A DNA stretch of 64,000 bases from Deroplatys truncata (GCA_030765065.1 CM060990.1:662668618-662732617), one strand, 5' to 3'. Positions 42,365 to 53,925 are shown, counted from the first letter of the stretch. Translations and numbers: made by a program. Notes: generated from the letters alone by a model not told the origin.

Positions 42365-42511
42365 TACTTTTTACTTTCTCTGCTACGTATACTAAGTAGG
42401 GGAAGTATTGCATTCCACCCAAAAATTCGACACCGAAATTTCACATGAAATACATGTTTTGAGGTGCACTAAATGCATATAAAACATTTTTGGAAATATG
42501 TCCGTGTGTGC

Positions 42512-42560
<49 letters not shown>

Positions 42561-43285
42561 TCTATCTGTCTGTTAACAGCATAACTCAGAAACGAAAAGT
42601 CGGATAAACACCAAACTTGGTATTTAGGTTCAGTATCTTCCAGAGATGCGACACGAAGGTTTTCAAGAAAATCCTCCCACCCCAGATTACCCTTTACATG
42701 GAACATTTTTCAAAAATTTTAATTTTCTCAAAAATGGCTCTAACGATTTTGAATAAAATACCACAAGTTTAAGACATTTTTATGGCAAATGAATTGTATA
42801 TCTTGAATTTTCTGGGAATGTCTCTAAAAGCATTCTTCATTGTGAACGATTTTTGCATAACTGGTAAACCATAAGAGATAGACAAAGTTTTACTGCCCCA
42901 GAAATGTAGATCGCGTTATAATACACAATTTATGTCATATACATTTTTTTTTTTTGGTGAACCATTTTCGAGTTATTGCTTGTTATTCCCTTAAATTTTC
43001 TAATACTTATACTTTTTCTCGAATGGGAATTCGTTATTCATTTTTTTTGTCCTGGTAATGCAAAGAGAATGGAATACTCCACATAGCAACCAGCTCTTAA
43101 AATATTTGACTATCGCTTAAAGCCTACAATTCCCCTTGCATCTACAAGAAAATTAGCAATAAGATTAACTTCTCGATATCTCGATTAACATGAAGCATAT
43201 GGAGAATAAGCGTTTCTAAAAATAGTTTGTACAAGAGTAGAGAAAGTCATGTGAGTGTAACACATCAGATTTTTTATTTAATCGC
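42365..43285 (+). repeat. repeat A, forward copy, uninterrupted
   Basis: The longest uninterrupted copy. Starts 'tttactttctctgctacgta' and ends 'gtagagaaagtcatgtgagt'. Includes (TG)n at 42515-42559. The minus-strand ORF here is a chance frame that recurs because the repeat recurs. Confidence 0.85.
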
Positions 43286-43496
43286 GCTCGTTTGTCGTAC
43301 TTAAGCGGGGTTATACGTGGTCATCGTGGCTAGTTGCGAGTTAATATAAAGGTCTAACACATTATATTAATTGGATTTTTTGTTCACTTAACATACAGTT
43401 TGTCAATGGCAGTCTTGTCCTCGGTAGGTACGTTAAGTTTCACTGTCATGTGACTAATTCGAACCTGTCGGTATAAATCCACGGCTTTTGGTATTA

Positions 43497-44224
43497 CCGA
43501 GGGTAATCCAGAAAGTCCCAGACGTTTTGAAATAAACAATTAACAAAATGCAAATATCAACGTTTATTGTCTACATTTGAAAGGTACACTCTTAGTTATT
43601 TTTCTACATAATCGCCATTCAAATTGAGGCATTTATCATACCGTGGCAGAAATATTTCAATATCCTCTCTGTAGAAATCTGCCGCCTGCGACTTCAACCA
43701 CTGGTTTACACCGGCATGTAGTTCAGCGTCAGTATCAAAGCATCAATTTGATGCACCAAACTCCGTGAAATTTGGGGAAAATGTTCCGAAAGTTCTGTAA
43801 TCGTGAAACGACGATTTTCACGAATTTTGTCATTGATTTGCATTGACAGTTCATCAGTCATAACGCTAGGCCTACCACTGCGATCCTCGTCGTGAACATT
43901 GGTACGGCCATTTTTAAAATCAATGTACCATTGCCTGACTCGGCTTTCACTCATTATTCCCTGCCCGTAAACATCACAAAGTTCACGATAAATTTCAATT
44001 GGTTTGTTCTTTTTAGCCAACCGCACTTCACAAGTGGCGGGATTTTCTATTGCAGCGCACATTTTAACAACCCACAGAGAGCACAGTAAGGTAGGCACAG
44101 TCCTCATGCTACCACAGCTGGATGCGTACTGAATGTAGGAACGTTCTGACACCAAGATGACGGCTCTAGCCCTACTCATCGCCACGATAGGCCAAAACGT
44201 GTAGGACTTTCTGGACTGCCCTCG
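43497..44224 (-). mobile_element. mariner element, internally deleted
   Basis: TIRs read CGAGGG(T/C)A(A/G)TCCAGAAAGTCC inward from 43498 and from 44224, flanked by TA. About 728 bp against roughly 1.3 kb for a full mariner. Confidence 0.85.
43606..44185 (-). pseudogene. mariner transposase, deletion fusion of HTH and C-terminus
   Basis: On the minus strand the frame holds VRLAKKNKPIEIYRELCDVY, ESRVRQWYIDFKNGRTNVHD, EDRSGRPSV and ITELSEHFPQISRSLVHQI, the paired HTH with the RSGRPS linker of mariner. It then jumps to a distal segment and stops at 43706. In the next frame the true C-terminus follows: HAGVNQWLKSQAADFYREDI, RYDKCLNLNGDYVEK and stop near 43606. Catalytic blocks (first D, D34D motif) are deleted and a frameshift is present. 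The likely start is MCAAIENPATCEVR; the 42 residues before it are probably untranslated TIR sequence. Confidence 0.8.
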
Positions 44225-44754
44225 TATATAAGATTATTTGTAATTTTGTGTTTTTTTAAGTATTTATTTAAGGTCGCAGAACTCGATGTTTTCTTTTTTG
44301 CGACCACAATATTACAGCAATAAAACATATTAGACATACAAATAAATAATGGAGCAACAAAGACTATTGCAAAAACATATGTAGAATATTACATAGGTAA
44401 TTAACAATAGCATGACAAATCATTAAGGAATACAAAGTAAAGTGTTATAGTTTAAATTGATTTATACATAGAAATATCGTTAAAATAACAGATAGTATTA
44501 TGAAAGAACCTAAAGAACTATCATCCAGTTTATTCCTTTAGTTTAGACTTGAATTTTCTATAGAACAAAACGGGGGGGGGTGGCAAACAACTGTATACAG
44601 ACATCATTCAGAGCTGTAGTAATTTCTGATATTCTGTGTTCCTTCCTAGAAGTTCTGTATGCGGTGTTACTGTTCGGAGTGTTCTACAGGAGCTGCATAC
44701 TGGTGGCTCATATTTGGATATCAGATAGGAGTGAATTAGTTTGCTGTGTTCTGT
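44225..44754. other. no gene recognised; poly-G run
   Basis: AT-rich with a G run at about 44571-44580. No gene. Confidence 0.4.
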
Positions 44755-44905
44755 CGTCTAGGGATACCATGTTCCCACACACACTCTGGGGAGGATAGGG
44801 AATAATCTTGGCTAAAGAAAAATTCCCACCCCCAGACGTGAATCGAACCCGGGACCACTCGCATAGCAGGCAGATGCTCTACCGACTGAGCTATGGGGCC
44901 AGGTT
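44755..44905 (-). mobile_element. SINE-4 copy, 5' half, reverse
   Basis: In reverse: 'cccatagctcagtcggtaga', box-B-like 'gggttcgattcacg', then 'ttattccctatcctccccag'. The 3' half is absent here. Confidence 0.7.
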
Positions 44906-45025
44906 GAATTTTATGAAGGGTCTGTCATCTACCAACTGGCGTGCAGACTATTCAGTGCTGATGCAAACATCAAGACTGCTAAACGATTATGGATCCATAA
45001 TTTATAATTCGAATTTGAATGTTCT

Positions 45026-45125
45026 TTTTTAGTTCCATTTGTGCCCTGTCTTTAACTACATTGGTCTTATCGGAAGCCTTTCCTTTGGAATTTATTGCAT
45101 ATTGTGTTAACTCGTATTCTCTTGT
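45026..45125 (-). mobile_element. SINE-4 3' portion, reverse
   Basis: 'tttagttccatttgtgccc', 'cctttcctttggaa' and 'tgtgttaactcgta' are the reverse of the SINE-4 3' end at 32600-32716. A separate truncated copy. Confidence 0.6.
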
Positions 45126-45149
45126 CGTTGGGTTTCTTGCACTTTTTCA

Positions 45150-45340
45150 GGCGTAAAAATCCTTAGCATGGCTTCCCTCGGAAGGGAAGTAAAGCCGGCG
45201 GTCCCGTGTCTTAGATTTACGACATGTAAAAGAACCTCGAGCCTGATAAAGGGGTCTTGAGCAAAATTTCCGGTCTTTCACGCCCAGTATATGTAGAATG
45301 GGACGTAATGAACCACAAAATTGAACTAAAATAAATTCTA
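45150..45340 (+). mobile_element. SINE-3 copy, head missing
   Basis: 'ggcgtaaaaatccttagca', 'ggaagggaagtaaagccgg', 'cctgataaagg' and 'gaatgggacg'. Truncated 5' end. Confidence 0.75.
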
Positions 45341-45344
45341 AATG

Positions 45345-45890
45345 TCAGAACTTTGTCTCAGAACGCTACTGCACATCCGCACCCTTCACTAGTTTTGAAC
45401 CCATCTGTGTATATTGGTATGTAATTGGGAATTTACTTTTACTTTCATTGAACATGCATTTAAATACCACTTGATTAGTTTCCTCTTTGATGTGCTGCAG
45501 TAGATATAATTTTATTATAGGTTTTAATAGTGACCAAGGTGATAATCTATTAATATCCCTTGCTTTTTCTGAGGGGATGGTAAAATTAAACTCTTTACAG
45601 TATTTGCTTACTCTTTAAGTGTGGTGGGATCTGATTGGCTCTGCTTTCAGCATATTTATCATAATATCTATTGGAAAATAGGCATGTAAATGAAGCTGGA
45701 CTTCTGTTTGCTGGTACTTTAAGTGCATAGCGTAGAGTTAACTGTTTCCTTCTGATGTTTAGGGGCATTTCATATGTTTAAAATTGCAATTTGTTAACCA
45801 GACTGGTATGGAATGCACCAGTTGCTATTCTTAATGCAGAACTTTGGATGGTATCTAACACCTTAAGTGCAGTTGGAGATGTAGAAATCT
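45345..45890 (-). pseudogene. decayed non-LTR retrotransposon: RT C-terminus to RNase H start
   Basis: On the minus strand one frame reads TALKVLDTIQSSALRIATGA, FHTSLVNKLQF, NIRRKQLTLRYALKVPANR and RYYDKYAESRANQIPPHLK. This is the region after the RT domain of LINE ORF2 proteins ('LD.IQ…ALR..TGAF.TSP', 'R...L.L.Y.LK'). A shifted frame continues LSPWSLLKPIIKLYL, TNQVVFKCMFNE and, after another shift, YTDGFKTSEGCGCAV, which resembles the first RNase H catalytic block (YTDGS). At least three frameshifts. No relation to L, which lacks RNase H. Clade unresolved (Jockey/CR1/I-like). Confidence 0.65.
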
Positions 45891-46261
45891 ATGGTTATGG
45901 AAAGAGTAAGTCTGTTTCTTGGTAGGAATGGGCAGTCAAAGAGGATGTTTCCTTGTTCTCTTTGTACTCCTACAAATGGATTCATCCTTGTAGTTTCCTG
46001 AAGTGGCCATGTTCAGAAATTAATGCAACTACCTTCCTTATGCCTGTTCTATTCAACCTCAGGAGAGATGAGGAAAGATGTGGCATGGACCTAACACCAG
46101 TTTCCTGGCTTATCTTTGTCCAGGATAAGTTTGCCAACCGAATTGTTTTTCCCTAATCCATGCTTTTACCTAGGATTTGGCAGCATGTGTTCTGATTCCA
46201 ACCACGGGTTCAGGGCTAACATAGGGTATCTCAGTACGTTTTTTGCCAGCTGGCCACAGTA
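45891..46261. other. no feature called
   Basis: May contain further debris of the LINE to the left, but no motif is clear enough. Confidence 0.35.
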
Positions 46262-46324
46262 AACACCACCACCACCACCGCCACCGCCACCGCCGCCGCC
46301 GCCGCCACCGCCACCACCACCACC

Positions 46325-46355
<31 letters not shown>

Positions 46356-46390
46356 ATAATAATAATAATAGTAGTAGTAGTAATAACAGT
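46262..46390. repeat. trinucleotide microsatellite
   Basis: Compound (CCA)n, (CCG)n, (CTA)n and (ATA)n run. The long Gly/Ser/Ile frame on the minus strand comes from this repeat and is not a gene. Confidence 0.95.
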
Positions 46391-47237
46391 AATGATGATT
46401 ATGAGCTTCAGCGGAAGACAGAGTGAGTCGATTTCTTCTTCCACTCACGTTGGGTAGAGCACATAAAGCTTATGGATCTCAACACGGAAGCCTGGAGATT
46501 TTTTGCTCGAATTTTTCAATCCTGATCTCCTTTTGAAACTTTGTTCCACTAATGTAAATGAACATGTCGGAAATAAAAGTATTTATTTATAAGAATTGCT
46601 TATTTCCGTTATTGTTGTATTCTTTTGTAGATAGGCGTGAAGTCAGGACAGATCACTTTTACTTTCATTCACCAGGAATAGCAGAGAAAGAGAGACTCCA
46701 CCCAAATGTGGAACAATCCTTTCTTCCTTCACTTTTGCGTTTGGAATTCCAAATCACGACTTTGTGAATGGCTGACAGCTGCCAGCACCTTGAATAAGCA
46801 GCATTTTACATTTTTTTGCTTGGAATATAAATGCGCAAGTTCATTGTGCTGTAGCTGTTCACCCAGAAAAGAATAGTGCACGAATCTTGAAATTTATTTG
46901 TAAATAGGGCATTTAACGCCATAACGACATACTGAATCACCCACGGTTTGATCATTGGAGCATTTCCGCGTTACAGAAGTCAAATAAGGCCCAGCATGTT
47001 CATGCCGCTTTCTAAAGTTAGTAAGTTTTCTGTACAAAATCCTGGGAAAATACAGTATAACGCTAGGAAATAATTTTGTTGTAAATTGTGAGCAGTGTAT
47101 GGCATTCAGAGAAATACTGTTGGTCAAATATCAATAAAGCTCAGAATGAAAAGAGCGCTGGATTCTGACTCGACGCTGTCTTGTGCTGAACATTCAAATA
47201 CCCATCGCACTTGTCTGTATACTTCAGATACACAATA
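46391..47237. other. no gene recognised
   Basis: No supportable gene or repeat. Confidence 0.4.
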
Positions 47238-48109
47238 TACAGGATGCTTCAGGACCTCTGCGATAATCTCTGAGGAACGATAGATCTCGCAGAGGGGAAC
47301 ATTTTTTGTCAAGCAGCCACCTTCCTCCGACGCATCGTTACGGAGTTATTCATCCATGTTTGAAGCGTATCCTGTGGGATAGGTTTGAGAGGCACAACCA
47401 GTACACTTTGACACTCTGTTTACAACCGCTGAATCAAGTGACATCGCCTCTTTCTTGCCCCTTACGTCTGGTTAGGTTTGGTAGGTCGGAGACCCAGAGC
47501 CCAGTTTAACTCAAAACATGGCAAAATGAAAGGTCCCAGCAGATGATTACCAACGATTCCAGCCCAGATGTTTACGGAATACTATTGTTGGTGATGTCTA
47601 ACGAACACTGCATGATGGTTCTCAACATCCCAGATGTGGCTGTTCTTGCTGTTGAAGTATCCGCCTCGTGTGAAGCAGACCTCATCGGTAAACAAGACGT
47701 GCGCGGGAAATGTAGGATCTGCGATACTTCGTTGCAGAAACCACTGGACAAACTGAACACGAGGTGCGAAATCTTTCGGTCCAGTCCCTGTACTTTCTGG
47801 AGGTAGTATGCGTGGAGCTGTTCACAAACACTGAGGAGTTAAATTGGGCTGTGCGTCTCAGACCTACCAAACCTAACCAGACGTAAGGGACAAGAAATAG
47901 GCGATGTCACTTGACTCAGCGGTTGTATACACAGAGTCAAGTGTACTGGCTGTGCCTCTCAAACCTATCATACCGGATACGCTTCAAACAGGGGTGAGTA
48001 ACTCCGTAACGATGCGTTGGAGGATGGTGGTTGTTTGATAAAAAATGTTCCCCTCTGTGAGGTCTATCGTTCCTCAGAGTTTGTCGCAGAGGTCCTGTAA
48101 CAACCTGTA
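47238..48109 (-). mobile_element. mariner-like element with ~275-bp TIRs, internally deleted
   Basis: Inverted repeats 47238-47514 and 47834-48109 begin at TA with CAGG and share long blocks ('ggtagg…gagac', 'gatgcgt…gga', 'gcgtatcc'). The interior holds a short transposase core fragment on minus. Same architecture as 10466-11509. Confidence 0.75.
47525..47830 (-). pseudogene. mariner-like transposase core fragment
   Basis: The minus strand reads PRVQFVQWFLQRSIADPTFP, then HVLFTDEVCFTRGGYFN, then HIWDVENHHAV, a stop, and YSVNIWAGIVGNHLLGPFIL. The FTDE block carries the first catalytic Asp and 'VW.GI.G..L.GP' is the following core strand of insect mariner-like transposases. The N-terminal HTH and C-terminal catalytic residues are absent. 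The in-frame stop after HHQQ marks it as a pseudogene. Confidence 0.7.
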
Positions 48110-48574
48110 GATTGCATTTTCTTTATCTTCACATTTGAATTTAGGTTATTAAGCTACGTATAATGTATTTGTTTTCACCAAAAGTGGAAATAAGTGACAA
48201 AGTGCTTGTTTATGCAGTATTTGTAATCCTCAGTTTTGTAAATTCATAAAATTTTGGGAAAATGTATGTACCTACACCGAATACATGAAAATGAAGGGAA
48301 AAAGTGAAACTTCTAAGTGTAGTCGTTTAGGAAAAAGGCATTTTGTTTTACCATTACCGCTTTTAAAAATGCTCTACATGGTGAACAAATTAACACAGCT
48401 TTCTGATTTATTAAAACAAACCTCAAAACATATATTGTATTTCCACTGGCCGTGTGTAGGCTAAATTAGGGAGTATGAATCAGATTTGAAAATACATACA
48501 TATGGTTTTAGGTGTTCTTGTCACTAAGAGGCACATAGCGACTCTTTTCAAAAATCCGATTATCGTTTTAGCGT
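48110..48574. other. no gene recognised
   Basis: A weak repeat A-like stretch ('cctcaaaacatatatt') near 48420; otherwise nothing. Confidence 0.35.
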
Positions 48575-48705
48575 AGTGTATCTTTTCATATCTACAACAA
48601 AATGTGTATATATGTAATAAAAGTTTATCTCCATTAACAGGGAGTGGTTAGAATAATAGTTTTTGGACGAGTGAGTAGAAAAGGTCACGTGAATGTAACA
48701 CATAT
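48575..48705 (+). repeat. repeat A, 3' end fragment
   Basis: 'tttatctccattaac' to 'ggtcacgtgaatgtaacaca', directly before the next repeat A copy in the same orientation. Confidence 0.65.
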
Positions 48706-48742
48706 TTTTACTTTCTCTACATAGGGGAAGTATTGTATTCCA

Positions 48743-49032
48743 TGTCAACCTCCGTGGTGTAGTGGTTACCATGCTAGCCTCTAGTTCCCGAGGTCGCGGG
48801 TTCAAACCCGGCGGAGGGCGATGAATTGTTTTCGGGCGTAAAAATACTTAGCATGGCTTCCTTCGGAAGGGAAGTAAAGCCCATGTCGTAGGTTTACGGC
48901 ACGTAAAAGTACCTCAAGCCTGATAAAGAAGCCTCTGAGAAAAATTACCGGTCTTTCACGCCCAATATAGAATGAGACGCTGAGGGCCACAGCAGTTAAA
49001 GAGCGTCCATAAATAAAGTTCAATTTAACTTA
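48743..49032 (+). mobile_element. SINE-3, full length, in repeat A
   Basis: Head 'cctccgtggtgtagtggtta', box-B-like 'gggttcaaacccgg', all body blocks, AT-rich tail. Perfect 11-bp TSD ATTGTATTCCA (48732-48742, 49033-49043). The best reference copy of the family. Confidence 0.92.
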
Positions 49033-49475
49033 ATTGTATTCCACCCAAAAATTCTATGTCGAGATTTCACCGGAAATATATGTTTTGAGACCCCTAAACC
49101 CAAAGAAGCAGTTTTAGAAAAAGGCTATGTCTGTGAAGAGCATAACTCAAAAACGAAATTTCGATAAATACCAAACTTAGTATTTAAGTACAATTTCTTC
49201 CAAAGATGCGATACGAAGATTTTCAAGAAAATCCCCCATCCCAGCTACCCTTTACTTGGAACATTTTTCGAAAATTTTAATTTCTAAAAACTGGCTCTAA
49301 CGATTTTGATTAAATATTTACATGACAAATAATACGTATATCTTAAATTTTCTGGGAATAGCCTATGAAGGAATTTTGTATAGCCTTATATAACTGGTAA
49401 ACGTTAAGTGATAGACAAAAACGTACTTCACAAAAACATAGAGCTCTTTAAAACACACAATTTATTTCAAATAAC

Positions 49476-49844
49476 CGTGGCCGAGTGGTTAGACCGCTCG
49501 CCTCCCACCGAGGCGGCCTGGGTTCAATCCCAGAGACCTGCATGTGGGATTTGTGGTGGACGAAGCGGCGTCTGGGCGGGTTTTCTCCGGGTTCTCCTGT
49601 TTCTCCCGCCATTCATTCTACCAACTGCTCCATCATCACCTTTCCTTTCATCCATTTCACCAACATTTCGTTTCATCTACTTCCTTCATCCCATACCAGG
49701 CATCGGGCTGATCACCCATCCTGGATGTTCTGTCTGATCCATGAGTGTCTGCTCCTCGACGGGCCTCTGACCCCAGGCACCCGCTTGTAAGTCCTAGGGG
49801 GTGTAAGTCCTACATAAGAGGAGGGTAAACAGATAATGAATGAA
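49476..49844 (+). mobile_element. SINE-1, nearly full length, in repeat A
   Basis: Starts at 'cgtggccgagtggttag' (about 8 bp missing from the 5' end). Complete body including the 'cattcattctaccaactgct' segment lost elsewhere. Perfect 13-bp TSD TATTTCAAATAAC (49463-49475, 49845-49857). Confidence 0.92.
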
Positions 49845-50165
49845 TATTTCAAATAACTTTTTGTGGCATAAGGTATTTCCGAGATATTCGTTATTAATAG
49901 TTCCAATTGTTCAATACTTTGTCATTCTTTTCATTTCCTGTCGATTTTCAGTTGTTTGTCGCGATTACATAGAGTATGGAATGTTAAGGACAGCATCCAG
50001 TTATTAAACATTTGACTAACGTTGTAACTATAACGAAATGCGTAATATAGCTATTTCTACAAAGGTTTATCTCGATTAAAGTGAAGTAGGTAGAAAAATG
50101 AGCTTTAGTAAGAATAGTTTGTAGACCACTAATGAACGATAGAGGGTAGAGAAAGTCACGTGAAT

Positions 50166-51175
50166 GCAACATTTTTGTTTACCTGCGGATCAATATAATA
50201 CTGACCAGGCCCTGTTTATGGATCAGAGCAGGTGTCGCTGTATGTCAAAATTGATTCAGGTGATCATTTTATACATCCTGGGTTACCCTCACTTTCCCTA
50301 CAATAGAACTGTTGTCTTGCTTGAGCGAAATTGCCGGCGCAATATAAACTGTTCTACAAGCATTTTTTTCATTCATTTAAGATTGTTATTTCACTGTTAG
50401 TAAAAGCTGTATTGTTTTGTAACAGTCTTTTCCCTGACAAGTTATTGAGGTATGAAACAGAACCACGTGTGTCATGTAGTTCTTGTATCAAGGAACAATA
50501 CAGATTTTTTTTTTTGCTATATTCCCTTTTTTCGGTTGACCTTTTCAACTTGCTGTTCTATTGTGTTGTCTTGGAACCTTTCACTTTTAAATGATACCGG
50601 TAACAGACCTAATTAAGAAAGTCGATCAACTGAGAATCTAATCCAACAATACCTTATTGTTATGTAATGCATATTGGTTCCGTCTAGCGCAACGAGGTGT
50701 ATATTACTTCTTTGTCAGTACGTACTCTCAGGAAAACTCGAAGATGCCTAGTGAAGCTAGTTAGTAACTTGCTTTTCTAATCCGTTAACCTCAAATTTTA
50801 CTATTTTATATTTCTCCATAAGAGGCTATCCAGTTACCAGTGTTGTGGTTTCCAAATTGGTGGATGTTAGCGAATTTCAAGAAACAAAATCCACTTAAAA
50901 GAAAAACGAAATGTGCGATCTGATGTATGAGGCATTAGAGGCTTGTTTTCTGGCGTTGTCAGCATACAAATCACTTCATATCAAATCTAATTACATATAA
51001 ATTCATCCACAAACACACAGGATTTTTGAGGATATATGCATGTAATTATCCTTTAAAATTCTTCCTAGTTTGGTTTTTATATTTTTTAACGCGCTTCTCT
51101 TGAATGACGCGACTGACAGCACTGCTATACGAATCTGTTCGTGCAGTAGCGTCGGACCCGCCCACCGTTTCTCCC
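50166..51175. other. no gene recognised
   Basis: About 1 kb of AT-rich sequence without a supportable gene or repeat. Confidence 0.4.
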
Positions 51176-51189
51176 CTAGATAATGCTAA

Positions 51190-51470
51190 ATTAAATTAAG
51201 TTTTGTTTATGGACGGTCTTTAACTGCTATGGTCCTTAGCGTCCCAGCGTGAAAGACCTGTAATTTTGCTCAAAGGCCGCTTTATCAGGCTTGGGGTTAT
51301 TTTACGTGCCGTAAATCTACGACGCGGGACCACCGGCTTTACTTCCCTTCCGAAGGAAGCCATACTAAGGATTTTTACGCCCGAAAAATCTTATCGCCCT
51401 CCGCCGGGTTTGAACCCACGACCTCGGGAACTAGAGGCTAGCATAGTAACCGCTACACCACGGAGGACGA
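51190..51470 (-). mobile_element. SINE-3, full length, reverse
   Basis: Tail at the left, head at the right ('ccacggaggacg'). TSD CTAGATAAT(G/A)CTAA (51176-51189, 51471-51484, one mismatch). Confidence 0.9.
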
Positions 51471-51599
51471 CTAGATAATACTAACCTTGCGAAATGATAT
51501 ACATGTGTTATGCTGAGCTTTCTTATAGAAAGTGTTCAGTAGTTTTCTTCTGCATCTATACACGCTGACACCTGTCGAACATATTATTGAAACACACTG

Positions 51600-51875
51600 C
51601 GAATTATGTAGTCGAAATATCGGAAAACGCACGCCGGATACTGCCTTCTAATTCGTAGAGTGTAAGGGTATTTGTTGCAGAAGCTTTACCTGTAAGCAGT
51701 TCCCAAATGTGATAATCACATGGGTTTAGATATGGGGAGCCAGAAGGCCGATCAATTACTCTATCACCAAAACACGTAATGTGAAGCACCATCTTCTTCG
51801 TTAGTCCTATGTAGTCAAATTTATTCTCGGTTAGAACTGTTGGCTGTTTCTTTTTATATAACACGTAGCCAGCAG
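51600..51875 (-). pseudogene. mariner-like transposase C-terminal fragment
   Basis: The minus frame of 86 aa contains VLHITCFGDRVID, PSGSPYLNPCDYHIWELLTG and LYELEGSIRRAFSDIST. 'SPYLNPCDYHIW' corresponds to the 'SPDLNPCDYWLW' block with the last catalytic Asp of mariner-like transposases; here the first Asp of SPD is Tyr. The segment between GDRVID and PSGSP is shortened. No TIRs were recognised around it. Confidence 0.7.
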
Positions 51876-52324
51876 GGCCGTATTTAGAGGGGTTTTTTTA
51901 GGGTTCAACCCCTCCCGAAACTTCTGAAAATTTTATTTATTTAAATTCATAGCAAACCAATATGGAAAAATGTCATTAGATAACAGTAGGTCTATTGCTA
52001 GTAGCATATTTACAATAAAAATGGAAACTTAATATTGTCACCTTACATAGGTAAGCTGACCATACATCTCGGTTTTCGAAGTAAGTCTCCATGTTTTGTG
52101 CTGTAAGGTGGAATATCATCATTCTGGTGAGTTTTTCCTGTCTATATAATGCATCCAAACAAATTTCTTATCCATGTAACGTCTATATACCACGGAGTAG
52201 GTACATGGTAACTGTGTGGGGTACTGTTAAGTTTAGATATACTTGTGGAAAACCCTCCCCGAATTTTTTTTCTGGGTACGGGCATGGTACCCAGTGTGAT
52301 AATAATTGTTCTTTCACACATCAA
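51876..52324. other. no gene recognised
   Basis: No supportable gene. Confidence 0.4.
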
Positions 52325-52432
52325 ACTGGTGAATCAAATTGAAAAAACGTATGCCATAGCCGGGATTTGAACCACGGAACTTCCGCTTACCGCACCGCTG
52401 CTCTAACCAACTGAACTACCATAGCAACATGC
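52325..52432 (-). mobile_element. SINE-6-like element with tRNA-like head
   Basis: In reverse: 'gctatggtagttcagttggt', 'tagagcagcggtgcgg' and box B 'ggttcaaatcccggc', with good A and B boxes. The two ends that should form an acceptor stem do not pair, so it is a tRNA-derived element and not a tRNA gene. Related to 35545-35665. Confidence 0.55.
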
Positions 52433-52514
52433 CGGCACTCATTAACTATGGGAACATCCCCATTAATCACAGGAAAGAATGCCTTAATATTTCGGATTGC
52501 TCATCCCGGGATTT

Positions 52515-53250
52515 AAAAAATCTGATGTGTTGCACTCACACGACTTTCTCTACTCTTGTGCAAACTATTTTTACAAACGCTTATTCTCCAACTACTTCAT
52601 TGTAATCGAGATAAACCTTTGCAGAAACCATCTTGTTGATAATTTTCTTGTAGGTGCAAGGGGAATATGGTACGCTTTGAGCGCGTCAAATCTTTTAAGA
52701 GCTGGTTGCTATGTGCAGCATTCCATTCTCTTTGTATGTCCAGGACATAAAGAAACGAATAACGAATTCCCATTTGAGAAAAAGTATTAAGTATTGGAAA
52801 ATCCAAACAAATAACTAGGAATATCTCGGATATGGTTCAACCAACAAAAAAAAGTATATGACATAAATTATACATTTCATTTGCCATGAAAATATCTTAA
52901 ATGTATGACATTTTAATCGAAATCGTTAGAGCCATTCTTGAGAAAAACAATTTTCGAAAAATGTTCCATGTAAAGGATAGTCTGAGGTTGGGGGATTTTC
53001 TTGAAAATCTTCAAGTCGCATCTTTGAAAGATGCTGAATCTAAATATCAAGTTTGCTATTTATCCGACTTTTCATTTTTGAGTTATGCTGTTCACAGACA
53101 TACAGACACATACACACACGGACCTTTGTCTAAAAATGATTTTTTGGATTCAAAGGGCCTCAAAACATGCATTTCCGGTGAAATCTCGGTATCGAATTTT
53201 TGAGTGGAATGTAATATTTCCCCTACTTACTATACGTAGTAGGGAAAGTA
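52515..53250 (-). repeat. repeat A, reverse copy
   Basis: From 'aaatctgatgtgttgca' to 'tatacgtagtagggaaagta'. Somewhat shortened in the middle (near 52800-52870). Confidence 0.82.
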
Positions 53251-53399
53251 AACCAAAGTCCTGCGAGTTACATGAGATGCAGACTCCGAGAATTAGTGTG
53301 AGCCACACCTTAGCTCCGTATAAAACATTACACTAGTCCTCCAACGGCTCCTAGAACATAAAAAATGGGATATTTCATGTCGTCAGAGCACATTGTTTT

Positions 53400-53925
53400 A
53401 AACCTTAGATAGGTGTAGGTTATTCAACGGAGAGGACACCTTGCACAGATCTATCGCGGCTACCACCCCCATGAGGAAGGGATGAAGTGAAAGAACCTCA
53501 GCATGCTAGAGGCCGCAAGCAGGCAGGTCACAGAGACGCGTGGAAGCGTCTAACATTTTCAACCTCGAAGACCCGTCCCACTGCTGGAGGCGCTACAGAG
53601 CGCGATGAACGATCCATCAATCAAGTAGCCCTCCGCTGTCTACGGAGAATGCTCTTTCCTTTGAGCATGCATCCGCGCCATCTGTCCGGCACTGCCATAC
53701 GCCACGAAACCTAGAAAATTCCTGAAAAATGAGAAGGAAACGGAATGAAAGGGAAATTATGGAAAGGAAATCGTGGTGGAGAAGAAACTACCACAGCATT
53801 CGCATGCAGACCCGGGGAAACCACGAAAAACCCATGGGTCAGATTGGGCGCCCGCCGGGAATCGAACCCAGAACTTCCGGAATGCGATCACACACATTAA
53901 CCACGGCGCCACCTCGCTCGGTTTT
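53400..53925 (-). mobile_element. SINE-2 copy, reverse
   Basis: 'aggtgtaggttattcaacgg' to 'gcgccacctcgctcggtt'. Complete; head with reverse box B 'gggaatcgaaccc'. Confidence 0.82.

Larger units (their letters stand above)
48711..50165 (+). repeat. repeat A, forward copy, with nested SINE-3 and SINE-1
   Basis: Starts 'tttactttctctacatagg'. Interrupted at 48743-49032 and 49476-49844. Ends 'gatagagggtagagaaagtc'. Two insertions with clean TSDs make this copy a good record of insertion order. Confidence 0.82.

Noticed and set aside
42392-42706. Recurring frame with 'DFLENLRVASLE…YQVWYLSDFSFLSYAV' in several repeat A copies
   Set aside because: It recurs because repeat A is repeated. Frames start and stop at different places, run through the TG tract and show no domain, so coding is not supported.
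46166-46444. 92-aa frame with long Gly, Ser and Ile runs
   Set aside because: Translation of a compound trinucleotide microsatellite.
48764-48830. SINE-3 head as a functional tRNA-Glu-like gene
   Set aside because: The acceptor-like ends pair, but the anticodon arm does not fold properly, and the sequence continues into the SINE body with a TSD around the whole unit.
52353-52425. tRNA gene candidate on the minus strand
   Set aside because: A and B boxes are present but the acceptor ends do not pair and a related fragment exists at 35545, so it is tRNA-derived repeat sequence.
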